Shown here: in pieces, positions 36,991-49,632 of the stretch
Layout: each line of letters starts with the position of its first letter
Position numbering within the stretch: the first letter of the stretch is position 1
Source: Sipunculus nudus
Lineage: Eukaryota > Annelida > Sipuncula > Golfingiida > Sipunculidae
DNA: 64,000 bases
Direction: 5' to 3'
Assembly (NCBI GenBank): GCA_026874595.1
Contig: CM049310.1
Location: 23,290,058-23,354,057, forward strand
Translations under genes and position numbers: made by a program
Notes under the pieces: generated by a model
What the model was told of the DNA's origin: nothing
Databases searched by the model: none
The model's input: the letters and a program-made list of their open reading frames with translations, nothing else

Positions 36991-37942
36991 GAGGAAGGGC
37001 ACAGAAGTTTTGAACATTGATTTTGGTAATGATACAACAGTCCATGTCAGATCCATGATCATGCCTGAATAGAACCAGAGGCATCCAATGTATGATGCCA
37101 ATTCTTCAATGCCTATAGGAAGCCTAGAGTGCTTCTTCAACCAAGATGAGACATGAGGATGGTGGCAATACTACATGTTATCCTCCACTCCAGGTATTTA
37201 AATTGGTGTTCTCTAGGTTAAGAACATCCCGTATCTTCTCCATGTTTTGGTGTTATCTGTAACAATATTCTTGATAACACCTAAACTCATAACCAGCATT
37301 CTGCATACTATGGTCATACATCAGCAAATGGTTTCAGCATTTTTCTGAAATATCACACAATTCAATGACAATCAATAACTCTCTGAATCTGATTGATACT
37401 GACAAGCACAAAACATCTTTTGAAAAACATAAATGACATGAATGTTATGTGTATATTTTTTCCCCTAGGAAGACACTTTCTCCCCTTCAAGGTAAAGCAA
37501 ACTGCAAACCTTGACCATGAGCAATGTGCATGGCTTTGACTTAAGTCACTTAACTGTATCTGACTGTTGTATGGTAATACTGTAGAACCAGTTACTGAAT
37601 TTTCATTGGGTTAAGATACATTGCTTTTAAAAAAAGAGGCTCAAGTGAGGTTTGGTCTGAACATGTTTTTGGTATGTTTCTAAGGACAAAAAGATGAAAC
37701 TTTTGGCACTGAGGAAAAGGGCTTGTTTGCCTTCTAGTGTTTCACTGTTAAACAGAAAGAGGTCATGAGGCATACATGTGATACCTTTCCCACCATGCAG
37801 GACAGTAATGCCAAGACACATCCTTACTTTTACATTTGCTGGAACCAAACAGGTTGTTGGTTTTCATCTTGTTGTCCTTGCCAACCTTTTTACAATACAT
37901 GTTGTAGATCCTCACCCTGGGGTCCTCCTTTTCCACTATTTA
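36991..37942. other. Intron with one inverted minisatellite monomer
   Basis: Mostly unremarkable. At about 37896-37941 a single monomer of the 34.8-37 kb minisatellite appears in the opposite orientation ('gatcctcaccctggggtcct', then 'ttccactattta'), directly against the start of a family B element. Confidence 0.6.
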
Positions 37943-40900
37943 ACTAGACATTTCTTGGCACCGCAGGTGCCAGAGTATCCCCAGACATAGTACACCCCCC
38001 CCCCCCCCGTAGAAAAGGCTCCCATTTTTAGCAGCATATACTGACACTTGGCAAGCAATTATTGTTTTTTTCATCTATCAATCCACAATCTTTTTAAAGA
38101 TGTGTCCTTGACCTTGTCCTTTGACCTCATGACCCCAAAATCAATTCAGGTCTTGATTTTCCAATGGGACATATACAAGTCAAGTTTGAAATCCATACAT
38201 CAATAAAAGCAGGAATTATCATCCAGATGGCTGAAAATGCATCCACAATCTTTTTAAAGATGTGACCTTTACCTTTGACCTCATGAGCCAAAAATCAATT
38301 CGGGTCTTGCTTTTTCAAAGGGTCAATTACAAGACAAGTTTGAAATCCATACATCAATAAAAGCAGGAATTATCATCCAGAAATTAATTTTGGACAGATG
38401 GCTCCTGTGACCTTCACCTTTGACCTTGTGACCTCAAAATTGATAGGGGTCTTCCTCTATTGGTAGATGAACTATATGTGCAAGATGAAAGAGATGAAAT
38501 GTTTGGCTGAAAATGCATCCACATCTTTTTAAAAATGTGTCCTGTGACCTTGACCTTTGACCTCATGACCCCTTAATCAATTCGGGTCTTGTTTTTCCAA
38601 TGGGACATATACAAGTCAAGTTTGAAATCCATACATCAATTAAAACAGGAATTATCATCCAGAAACTAATTTTTGGACAGATGGCTCCTGTGACCTTGAC
38701 CTTTGACCTTGTGACCTCGAAATTGATAGGGGTCTTCCACTCTTGGCAGGTGAACTATATGTGCAAGATGAAAGATTTGAGATGAATTATTTGGCTGAAA
38801 ATGCATCCACAATCTTTTTAAAGATGTGACCTTTACCTTTGACCTCATGAGCCAAAAATCAATTCAGGTCATGCTTTTTCAAAGGGTCAATTACAAGACA
38901 AGTTTGAAATCCATACATCAATAAAAGCAGGAATTATCATCCAGAAATTGATTTTGGACAGATGGCTCCTGTGACCTTCACCTTTGACCTTGTGACCTCA
39001 AAATCGATAGGGGTCTTCCTCTATTGGTAGATGAACTATATGTGCAAGATGAAAGATTTGAGATGAATTTTTTGGCTGAAAATGCATCCACAATCTTTTT
39101 AAAGATGTGTCCTGTGACCTTGACCTTTGACCTCATGACCCCAAAATCAATTGGAGTCTTGCTTTTTCAATGGGACATATATAAGTCAAGTTTATAATCA
39201 ATACATCGATAAAAGCAGGAATTATCATCCAGAAACTAATTTTTTGACAGATAGCTTCTGTGGCCTTGACCTTTGACCTTGTGACCCCAAAATTGATATG
39301 GATCATCCACTATTGGCAAGTGAGCTATATATTCAAGATGGAAGACCTGGGATGAAAGTTTGGCTTAAAATGCATCCACAGTATCTTTTAAGATGAGAGT
39401 CCAGTGACCTTGACCTTTGACCTCATGACCCTAGAACCTATAGGGTTCTTACTTTAGTGGTGGGCCATACATAAGTCATGTTTGAAATCCATATGGCTAT
39501 CAACACTGGAGATATCATAAGAGGTGTGTGATTTTCACCAAATATGGACACATTAAAGGTCAAGGCCACTCTCATGGTAAAGGTCATGACCCAAATGTAA
39601 ATAGACCTCATCCCATAACCCATCTCTCTACATGTGCATAATATGAAAGAAATCTGTTCATTGGTTTTTGACTTATAATGCTTACAGTATTGTCAAGTGG
39701 CAATTATGGGGGTATTAAAAGGCGTAAAAACAAGAAAAGGATAATAGGTGGCGCCACAAGTTTCCGGTATATCACAAGGCTATCCAAGATCTTTGGTCAC
39801 CTTGATTTTTGGACCAGTCCATGCAAACTTACTTGAGATATTTAAGAATTAGTGTTATTTTCAGCAAAAATGGACCTCAAGGTCAAGGTCACTCTCCTAG
39901 CATAGGTCATGACCCCATTTTAAATAGGCTTCATCCCCTTACCTATATCTATACAAATGTAAAGTTTGAAAAAGATCAGTGAAATATTTTTTGAGTTATC
40001 TCGCTCACAAGGTTTTTCTGCGGCGGTGGCGGCGGGACCGTCATGAAACCATAGTACTGTAAAATCTCCACTTAAAACCGCACTTCCGATTAAAACCGCA
40101 CCAAGAATTCTCCGAAATTCCATGTGAGACACTGCGAGGGGATCAAATACTAAGAACCCCCCCTTTAAAACCGCACCAACTTTCGCTACGGAATGATTTG
40201 ACAAAAGACACAATCAAGCTATCATCTAGAAATGAACACGCGTAGGTTGCGACTCGGCCATTCTTGTCCACTTTAAAATTCCTTGGGCATTTTATTTAAA
40301 CACATCATAACACTTTTTTGCAGGGCCACTCAAGCATGAAGTTTGAGAAGACGTAAGGGCCGGTGAACCACTGCCTGTTTATAAAGATTTTATATTCCGT
40401 GCCGTATTCTTGTTTGCTACTGATTTGTCACTATATTTTGGAAAAAATATTCTGCTGATCCATTTCAAGTCACTGTATATTTTAATTCTAAAAGTAATAT
40501 TTTGAAATCTTAATTTTTGATGAAAATTCCATTTTCTGGAATTACTCTGAAGATTAAAATCATTTTCATACCGGTTACTTCGGTATTATCATCGTCACAT
40601 CCTACGTTGACATCGCTCCATGTCACATTTTGCTGGTGCGTTTGAAAACATCGCTGGTCAACTTAACTAAATATCAAAGTAACTGAAGTTACCTTGTCGA
40701 GATATGCACGTATAGGAAACATGACGCTTGAAAACGAGTGATTTTAATGTAAAATTAAATCGGCCAGTCGGGGTAAGCAAGTTTCTTTCCTGAAGAAAGT
40801 TTCCGTGTGGGGAGCCATTCTATCAAGGAAGTGTTCGCGCAAGGCACGCTCGGACGAAATAGGTGGCTGTTCTGTTTACCACCCACCGACTACAGCCGTT

Positions 40901-41496
40901 CAAAATATTCTTAGCAGAATCAGGGCGTTTCAGGACATGGCGGCACTCAAACTTGATTTTAAAACGATCGTCTGCCATTATGTGACTCTTTACAATGTCA
41001 GCTTTTTTATTCATTTTACGTTTTAAACAAAAAATAATCATTGCTAAATAATGCCGCAAATGGGTTTAAAGTAGGCTTTTATTTCAATTCAGCTTGATCA
41101 TGCCCAACGAAGTGGGCCGCTGTGTGTTACAGCAGGGTTGTTGTAAACGTATTGTTTGGTGACAATTACCAAGATTTTATAACAAGTTATATATCACACG
41201 AAAACTAATCAGCAATATTTAATTTATAAATAACAAATCATCGTAAATAATACATTTACACACGGCTCCCATGCATGCGAGACTGCTGCTAAGAACGGCC
41301 TTCGAAAGTTGCAATATTATCGCCCACTCGCCGGCCCAAAAACGATGTCTGTCAGGAAGATATTCAGGAAACCCTTCTAGTATAAACCGCAGTGCTTTCA
41401 GGAAATCAACCTGATTTCAAGATTTTGAATTTCTTGATTAACCGCGGTTTTAAGTGGAGATTTTACGGTATCCCGACTTTGTCTGGGGATACAATA
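37943..41496 (+). mobile_element. Family B copy 3, split by a pogo-like element
   Basis: It starts ACTAGACATTTCTTGGCACC, followed by a C run (37995-38008) and six or so tandem cores with 'tgaccttgacctttgacct' and 'gaattatcatccagaaa', then a ggtggcgcca module at 39746 and a (GGC)n stretch. The terminal hairpin is split: 'catagta' at 40050-40056 and 'tcccgactttgtctggggat' from 41471, with the insert 40057-41468 between. Confidence 0.8.
40057..41468. mobile_element. Pogo/Tigger-like MITE, 1.4 kb, TA target
   Basis: The left terminus is CTGTAAAATCTCCACTTAAA and the right, inverted, is CCGTAAAATCTCCACTTAAA, both continuing into ACCGC. TA flanks each side (40055-40056 and 41469-41470), and removal restores the family B hairpin exactly. 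A C(A/T/C)GTAAAA start and TA duplication point to the pogo branch of Tc1/mariner. The longest ORFs (73 and 78 codons, opposite strands) are not transposase-like. Confidence 0.82.
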
Positions 41497-42844
41497 ACAG
41501 ATTCTTGGTTCCTTGCCGGTACCACTGCCTTATTCATATAATCAATTTGCTAAAAATGATGGTGTAATTCAGTTTTTTTTAGCTTATGCTCTTGTTGGTG
41601 GCAAATGAGTACTCCCCATCAGCCTTAAGCAGAATCTAAAGTGGCGGGCAATCATCTCTGAATTAAGGCAAGCATTAAGGAAGTTTAGAACTTTTCCAAA
41701 AAATCTACAAACTATATCTTTATCAGAGGGTGGTGAAGTTCTCTTCATCCATAGTCTTAACTTTGTATTGGAAAGGTTGGAGTTAATTGCACATTCTAAA
41801 CTTGTCTGAGGATCAGGTAATGGTGTTTCATGCCCTTCCCTTTAAAATATCTTTGATGATAGCAAAGGCTCTGTCTAATTCATGATGCACTGATATTTTT
41901 CAGGTGCTGACTTTACCCCCAACAGCTTATAGCAGCCACTGGTACCTGCCAAGAGTTGTGTTTAATGTTATCAAGACCTTATCCCTGACTTTTATCTTTG
42001 AACCAGGTACTACAGTAAGAAGACTTAACATTGGCCCTTTTTGGGTAAATCTGCATTTCCTTCAATCATCACTTCTGGTATAGTTTTTAAGGAATGATGT
42101 GTATTCTCTATGACTTGGATTGAGATTTTGTTGCTCTTGTCGATTCATTGGGTTCTGTCAATGGTGTCGAGTATCTATTTAGCTGCACCTCTTTGTTTAT
42201 AGTTATAGACGTAGAAGCTCCTGGTGGTCTACAAGCTGGTTGGATAACCACTGTAGCAGATTTATCAATCCCCAATTTGTGTTTGCCATAAAATAATAAA
42301 TATGGTTATTGTGTTGACCAGATCTTCGAAATCACATGAAAGTTCAACTTGTGCTGTGTTTTAAATCACAGAGTTCACACACTCAGCAAGTCCCAAATGT
42401 TGGCTACATCACTTCTTGTTAGCTTTTTTAATTGGTATTTGTATCCCAATAGCTGATTGGCAAATTAGCTGAACCAACTGGTGTGATTCTATACTTGCTA
42501 TACTCCTTAAGCATTCTCGTGATTTCTGAACCTGGGCTTCAGCGGACATCCATGAGGATTCAATATGAATTTAAAAGATTATACATCTTTAGCTCCACTG
42601 TGAAACAGTAGGATTAACTGCCTTAACTGGGAACAACTGTCTACTTTATGAATTTGCATCAGCACAAGTACCAGCACAGGTTTCCCTGGTTGCCAGATGT
42701 CCACGCAACCATTTAGGAAATTTCTTGAGGAATAAATGTTTGACAATCAAATCAAAATGTCTAAATCTGTGAAATAACAGCTGAAACCGGCATTTTAGAT
42801 CTGTTAATAAATGGTACTCAAATCAACTGGCCAAAGATTAATAA
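41497..42844. other. Intron, no feature seen
   Basis: AT-rich sequence without visible tandem structure, element ends or gene signal. Confidence 0.5.
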
Positions 42845-45038
42845 ACAAGTGGCCCATGGGCAATGACGCTCAGCCAAATATTAATGTTATATAATGTTTG
42901 TGAGAATATCCTATGGCTAATGTACTATGTTGAAAATGAACAGAAAATAAAAATTTCAGGATTCATAGGAGACCTGCCAAGGACCCCCCCCCCCCTTGGG
43001 ATTTCACAATAGAGGGTCCATGGAAAATGGATACTGTCTGTCTGGGTGCTCAAAATCATGTTTCTGGTCCACAGCTCACTGAATATAGGTCAAATTTCAG
43101 ACTTCCAAAGAGAATTGCAAAGGACTTTCCTGAAAGTCATGTTAGAAGAGTGTAGGCTAATGGATACAATTTGTGCCCTGTCTGACTGTTAAAAATCATG
43201 TTTCAGGCCAGTAGCCTGCAGAATATAGGTCACCATGACCTAATTTTTCATTTCAAAGGAGATTTGCTCAGGACCTAGGCCTTGAGCATACAATTTGTAC
43301 CCATCTGATGTTAAAGATACTCAAATCATGTTTTTGGCATGTCACATGCAGGTTTCCAGTAGGGTTTCCCAAGATATGGATCCCTGGATGTTGTGTTGGA
43401 AGATTTCAGGGCTTAAGGATACAATTTGTGCCCTATCTAACTGTATTTTACATGTATTATAAGAATTAAGTTACCTAATTTCAGGATTCAAAGAAGACTT
43501 GCCAAAGACCTCCCTTGACTTTTCAATATAAGGTTCGAAGGAAAAAAGATACAATTTTTACCTTGTCTGTCTTAATGCTCAAATTCATATATTTTTTTTT
43601 TGCTTACAGCGCATAGAATATAGCCTGTGCACCATGACATAATTTCTGGTTTCCAAAGAGATTTGCCAATAACCTCCCCAGAGGTTGCTTTAGAAGATTC
43701 TAGGCCTAATAAATACAATTGGTGTCCATCTGACATTTAGGGTGTTCATATGACTCTTTTCCCTACAGGTTGCAGAATATAGATCACAATGACCTACTTT
43801 TTATGTTTTCAAGGACATCTGCCTAGGACCTCCCTGAATATTATGTCAGAATATTCTAGGCCTAATTGATACAATTTGTGCCCCATCTGTCTGGGTGCTC
43901 AAAATCATTTTTTCTGCCTCAGTTGCAAAATATATGTCACTGTGATCTAATTTCAGGTTTCCTAAGCCTAGAACCTCCCTGGCTTTTGTATAAGAAGATT
44001 CTGGACTTAACAGACACCATATGTGCCCATCTGACATTCATGGTGCCCATATGACATCTTTTTCCTATAGGTTGCAGAATATAGGTCACCATGATAGAAG
44101 ATTCTAGGCCTAATGGATTACTGTCTGGGTGCTCAAAACCATTTTCAGCCCATAGGTCATAAAAAATATAGGTCACCATGACCTTCTTTCAGGTTTCCAA
44201 GGATATTTGCCATGGACCTCCTGAATTTTATGTGAGAAGATTCTAAGCCTAATGGATATGTAATTTGTGCCCTGTCTGACTGTCTGGGTGCATATGTGAC
44301 ATTTTTTCCTTCAAGTTCTAGGCCTAACAGATACAATTTGTACCCTGTCTGACTTTCAGGGTGCACAGAATCCTGTTTTCAGCCAGTACATCCCAAAATG
44401 TAGGTCACCATGACCTAATTTCAGGTTTCAAACAAGATTTGCCTTGAACCTCCCAAGATATGTGCTAGATGATTCAAGGCTTAACAGGTACTATTTTTCA
44501 CCATCTGACATCCAGGGTGTTCAAAGAACATCTTTTCCATATAGGTCGCAGAATATAAATCACAGCGACCTAATTTAAGGTTTCCAAGGACATTTGCCTA
44601 GGACCTCCCTAAATGTCATGTTTGAAGATGGCCTAATGGGTACAATTTGTGCTCCATCTGACTGTCTGGGTGCTCAAAATCATATTTTCAGTCCATAGGT
44701 CACAAAAAATAGGTTATCATGACCTAATTACAGGTTTCCAAGGAGATTTGCTTAGAAACTCCCAGTCTATTGTGTTAGAAGATTCTAGGTCTAATGTAAA
44801 CAATTTTTGTCCCCTCTGACTGTCTCGGTGCTAGAATCATGTTTTCTGCCTGTAGGTCACAAATAAAGGTCAAAATGACCTAATTTCAGTTTTCAAAAGA
44901 TATTTACCTAGGACCTCCCTGGACCACAGTAAGAAGTGTCTAGGTCTAACAGTTACGATTTGTGCTCTGTTAACCACCAGATGGCAGGGACAAAGGGTGA
45001 TTGCTATAGCTTAGATGACTTACAGTCTGAGCTAAAAA
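42845..45038 (+). mobile_element. Family A-type copy 7 with ~190-bp tandem cores
   Basis: It starts ACAAGTGGCCCATGGGCAA with GCTCAGCCAA, and ends with the decayed hairpin 'tatagcttagatgactt', 'acagtctgagctaaaaa'. The interior consists of roughly ten imperfect cores bearing 'ataggtcaccatgaccta', 'tttccaaggagatttgcc', 'agaagattctaggcctaa', 'tacaatttgtgccctgtc'. A C run lies at 42984-42995. Short minus-strand ORFs here are products of the cores. Confidence 0.75.
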
Positions 45039-47331
45039 CATGAAGCCTGCCAATGTACAAGGCAAACTATCTAAACAAGTCTAATTGTAAAGTTTCATTA
45101 CTTGTTACATCCCAAGCCATTTTAAGTTCAGATTTATTAAGTTGATATTCATGTGGGCATGATATCAAGATTGACACCTAGGTTCTTACCGGGGGAGGGG
45201 GGGGGGGGGGCAATTGGGCCTTATCAAGTTACCACACATGTATACATTAAGCAATTATCATATAATTATTTGTCAGTCTGCATGATTAGTGTCAGGAAAA
45301 AATAAATGATAAGAACATTCACTGATTACAAGACCTGAAAGATATTTTAATACTTGCAAGTATCAGTTTCAGCTGAGAATGAGATGTTAAATGCTTCAAA
45401 CATAAACCATTAACAGCACTGAAAGCTATGAAGTCTTTAATCAAAGAGTAATAGCTTTTTTAATTAAAAATGGGAGGTGTTAACTTCACTTCTACAATGA
45501 TAAATGTTACTGTGACCTATGTTTCACATTTGGTGGCAGAACTTGGGTAATATAGTTTTTAAAGCTAAATTAAGCCAAGGTAGTTTGACGATCATTAGAC
45601 CTTAATGGCATGATGAACTTAATATCGTTTGACTAATGATTTTAACATGTGCCTGTCTGATGGCTGGATGGGCTCTGAACACCAGGTAACTGCTTTACCT
45701 CAGCTGGCTTGTTATATGTACCTGTAGTCACCTGTGCTAAAAATCAGTCAATTGTAATGGTAAGCCATACAATTGTTCATATATCAGTCAACTATATTTA
45801 GTTATCATGCTTGCTGTGCAACCAACTAGAACCATTGTTTCCCCCCCCCCCCCCAACCTTCAGGCACAAGGACACAATAAGTATACAAAATATTCACCAG
45901 GCAATTGTTGAGGAATACAAGGTTTTAAAGGAATATTTTCTCACTATCGACCAATAATGAGTATATTCCATAACTGTTGGGGAACGTTTTGTTTAAAACA
46001 ATGACAAATCTAAAAGAGCCATCAAACTTATTCTGTAAATCATTAATTATTTGGCTCAAGGAATGTGAAAAATTGTGTACATCAATTTTATCACTGAAAC
46101 ACTGCTAAATGAAACACTTCAACTATTTACACAGTTTTATATGACAGCAAATTACACTTATAAAAGATTACTAGGCCAGCCACCAATATCATTTCAAGAA
46201 TGAGATGTTCTGAAAGGCTTCACTTCGAACAATTCTCCCATGTATTTTTAGCAAAATGAATACTAAATAGTTTATTGGTGACATATGCTTTAAAGGGTGG
46301 ATGTTTATACCTGATGCTTAAGCTTTCTGTCTACTGACACTTTTCCCATGTCTTCCAATCTCCAAAGGGGCTGGCAAAATATATTTTGACCCAGGGACTG
46401 GTCTCAATGATGTGACATGTCATAAGTTTCTAATGGTAATATTTACCATAATGAACCAATAGAGGCCGGCTCTATTTTCAGCCTGAAGGGACAAGAAATC
46501 AACCTTGACATGTCTGATATTTTACCCATTTTTCATGAATACTGCCCATATTAAGATTTTTTTTAAGCCACCATAGTATCATATAACACTTGAGGTATCA
46601 ATCGCAGTAAGTTATTAAGTCTAAACTGTTTATATTTGTGGTATTTATTCTTTCATTGTTCTGCTATGTAACACCAGTAGGAATTGTCTTGCAATTGATT
46701 TTTCTTTATGTAGTGTCCAAGACTGAGACATCTCAGTCTTGGTACAGGACAAGCCGCTGAGCTGATAAAAAAATGCTTTCACTTAGTGGCTTGACAGAAT
46801 GGCATGGCAAAAAGGAAGCAAACATGACCGAGGTATCCATGATCAATTTGCACTGGTAACCTTAAGGAAATTCATGCATTAATTATTCATTTTGAGAAAC
46901 TGGAGCTTTGCATTGACCTTAAATGTACTGAATCGGGGAAATTTTTTGTTTGAATTTCACGTGGTGACAGTGGTATATAAGTAAGTGTCAATGAAACACA
47001 TTATGTGAATTTTTAGACTAATGCATTTCTTCACACCAATATCAATATGATAAATATGCTCCCCAACCCCCCCCCCCCCCCCCCCTCAAGTACCAAACAG
47101 AAAATAGGTCAAAATGACTTAATTTTTTTTTTTTAAATAGATATTTCATCAGAATGCATCTGGATGTCAAGTTAAAATTATCCATTTCACAGTTATGATT
47201 TGAGAACTACTGAAAATGATTAGCAGATACAACCCATAGTGAATGATAGTTAAATATAATAACAAACATCATGCAGACCTTGTACCAAATATTAACTTGG
47301 ATCCTGGCCCTCACTGAACATATATCAATAC
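45039..47331. other. Intron, homopolymer runs only
   Basis: Largely AT-rich with a G run (45197-45210) and C runs (45841-45854 and 47067-47085). No element with two ends could be delimited. Confidence 0.5.
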
Positions 47332-48697
47332 ACTAGATGTGTCGGAACAACACGAATGCCCCCGCCTGGTGCAAATTAGAAACATTTGTTAAATTTTGTA
47401 AATTTTTTTAAGTTCAGGAGGTGTTGTATGGTCAAAAGTAGGTCAACGGGGACGAAACGCGAACTCGATCTGTAACTGGTCATTTACTGCCCACACATAA
47501 AAAATCAGGGTGGTATCTGCAGGCATTGTGGAAAAAGTCCGCACATATGCATTTGTTATGAAAATTTCTATTTTTCATGAAACTTTCTATGTTCAGGAGC
47601 AGTCGAATGGTCAAAAGTAGGTCAACTGGGACAAAACAAGAACTTGATCTGTAGATGGTCATTATCTGCCCACACACCAAAAATCAGGCCCGTATCTGCA
47701 TGCAGTCATTGCAAAAAAAAGTCTGTACATGTGCACTTGTCATGAAAATTTATATTTTCTATGAAATTTTCTCTGTTAGGGCACCGTCAAACGGTCAAAA
47801 TTAGGTCAACTGGGACAAAATGTGAACTCAATCTGCAACTGGTCATTATCTGCCCACACACCAAAAATCAGGCCAATATCTGCAGGCACTGCGAAAAAAA
47901 GTCTGTACATGTGTATTTGTCATGATAATTTCTATTTTTCATGAAATTGTCTATGTTCAGGAGTTGTAAAACGGTGAAAAGTAGGTCAACTGGGATAAAA
48001 CACGAACTCGATCTGTAACTGGTCAATATCTGCCCACACACTAAAAATCAGGCCAATATCTGCGGGCATTGCGAAAAAAAGTCTGTCCATGTGTATTTGT
48101 CATGAAAATTTCTATTTTTCCTGAAATTTTCTAAGTTCAGGAGCCGTAAAACGGTCAAAATTAGGTCAACTGGGATGAAACACGAACTTCATCTGTAACT
48201 GGTCAATATCTGCCCAGACACCAAAAATCAGGCCAATATCTGCAAGCATTGCGAAAAAAAGTCCGTACATGTGTATTTGTCATGAAAATTTATATTTTTC
48301 ATGAAATTTTCTAAGTTAAGGAGCCGTAAAATGGTCAAAAGTAGGTCAACTGGGAGGAAACGCGAACTCGATCTGTAACTTGTCATTATCTGCCTACATG
48401 ACAAATTCAGGCCAATATCTGCAGGCATTACAAAAAAAAGTCTGTACATGTAAATTTTTCATGAAAATTTCTATTTTTCATGAAATTTTCTAAGTTTAGG
48501 AGCCGTAAAAGGGTCAAAAATAGGTCAAGCGGGATGAAACGCAAACTCGATCTGTAACTGGTCACACCAAAAATCAGGCCAATATCTGCAGGCATTGCGA
48601 AAAAAATTCCGCACAACTGTTTGATTTCGGAATGACGGAAGGACGGACATGGGTAAAACTATATGCCCTGGCCACTTTGTGGCGGGGGCATAAAAAA
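47332..48697 (+). mobile_element. Family C: seven ~180-bp cores between complementary ends
   Basis: It starts ACTAGATGTGTCGGAACAAC, followed by GAATGCCCCCGCC. About seven tandem cores of roughly 180 bp follow ('gtaggtcaactgggac', 'gaactcgatctgtaactgg', 'aaaaatcaggccaatatct', 'aaaaagtccgtacatgtg'). After a short acggaaggacggac tract comes a terminal hairpin with arms ATGCCCTGGCCAC and GTGGCGGGGGCAT (two mismatches, TTT loop), then AAAAAA. The 5' ATGCCCCCGCC is an exact reverse complement of the hairpin's right arm. Confidence 0.85.
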
Positions 48698-49632
48698 ATA
48701 CAAAACATGAATACTTATAATAGGAATTGTGTTGTGTACATCTTATCTGCTTGTCTAATGGGCATGAGTGTTCCAATTTAACTTCAACAAGCAAATTCAT
48801 GGAATTAATGTCCCCCACTTTGTGATCTTGTTGTTTTATATGCTTGATAAAGGACGGACAGACAGAGTGACAGACAGACAGACAGAAGTCAGACACTCCA
48901 AAACAAATCCCAACCAGGGTATGCATGAGAGCAATCACTGACCAAAAATTGAATGAAATTGGATATTTAGGAAAGTTATCCATAGAAACAAAAACCTGAC
49001 AAGAGTGACAGACAGACCGACGGACATAAGCCAGACACTCGAAAACCAATCCCTACCAATGTAAGCATGAGAGCAATCACTGACCAAAATTTAAATGAAA
49101 TAAGATAATATTTAGGAAAGTTACTGCATGGAAATGAAAACCTGTTAGACAGACAGACAGACAGAAGCCAGACACTCCAAAACCAGTCCCAAACAAGGTA
49201 AGCATGAGAGCAATCACTGACCACAATTTGAATGAAATCGGATAATATTTAGGAAAGTTATCACACAGAAACAAAAACCTGACAGACAGACAGACAAAGT
49301 GACAGACAGACAGACAGAAGCCAGACACTCCAAAACCAATCCCAACCAAGGTATGCATGAGAGAAATCACTGCCCAAAATTTGAATGAAATCGGATAATA
49401 TTTAGGAAAGTTAATAGAACGGAAACGAAAACCTGACAGACAGACAGAAGCCAGACACTCTAAAACCAATCCAAACCAAGGTATGCATAAGAGCAATCAC
49501 TGACCCAAATTTTGATGAAATTGGATAATAATTAGGAAAGTTATCACACGGAAATGAAACCTGACAGACGGACGGACAGACAGACAGACAGACCCAAAAC
49601 AATGTCCCTCGCATCTGTGGAGCGGGGAACAA
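48698..49632 (+). repeat. Family F: five ~140-bp cores with ACAG tracts
   Basis: Cores with 'cagacactccaaaaccaatc', 'gcatgagagcaatcactgac' and 'ggataatatttaggaaag' recur near 48890, 49032, 49167, 49323 and 49454, each preceded by a (GACA)n or (GACG)n tract. A possible 5' motif ATGTCCCCCAC is at about 48809, and a possible terminal hairpin 'tgtccctcgc...gcggggaaca' at 49602-49630. Minus-strand ORFs rich in 'SVCLSVCPS' come from the tetranucleotide and should not be read as genes. Confidence 0.72.

Noticed and set aside
40805-41026. ORF inside the pogo-like element considered as transposase remnant
   Set aside because: Only 73 codons, with no DDE/D or CENP-B-type signature and an equally long antisense ORF.
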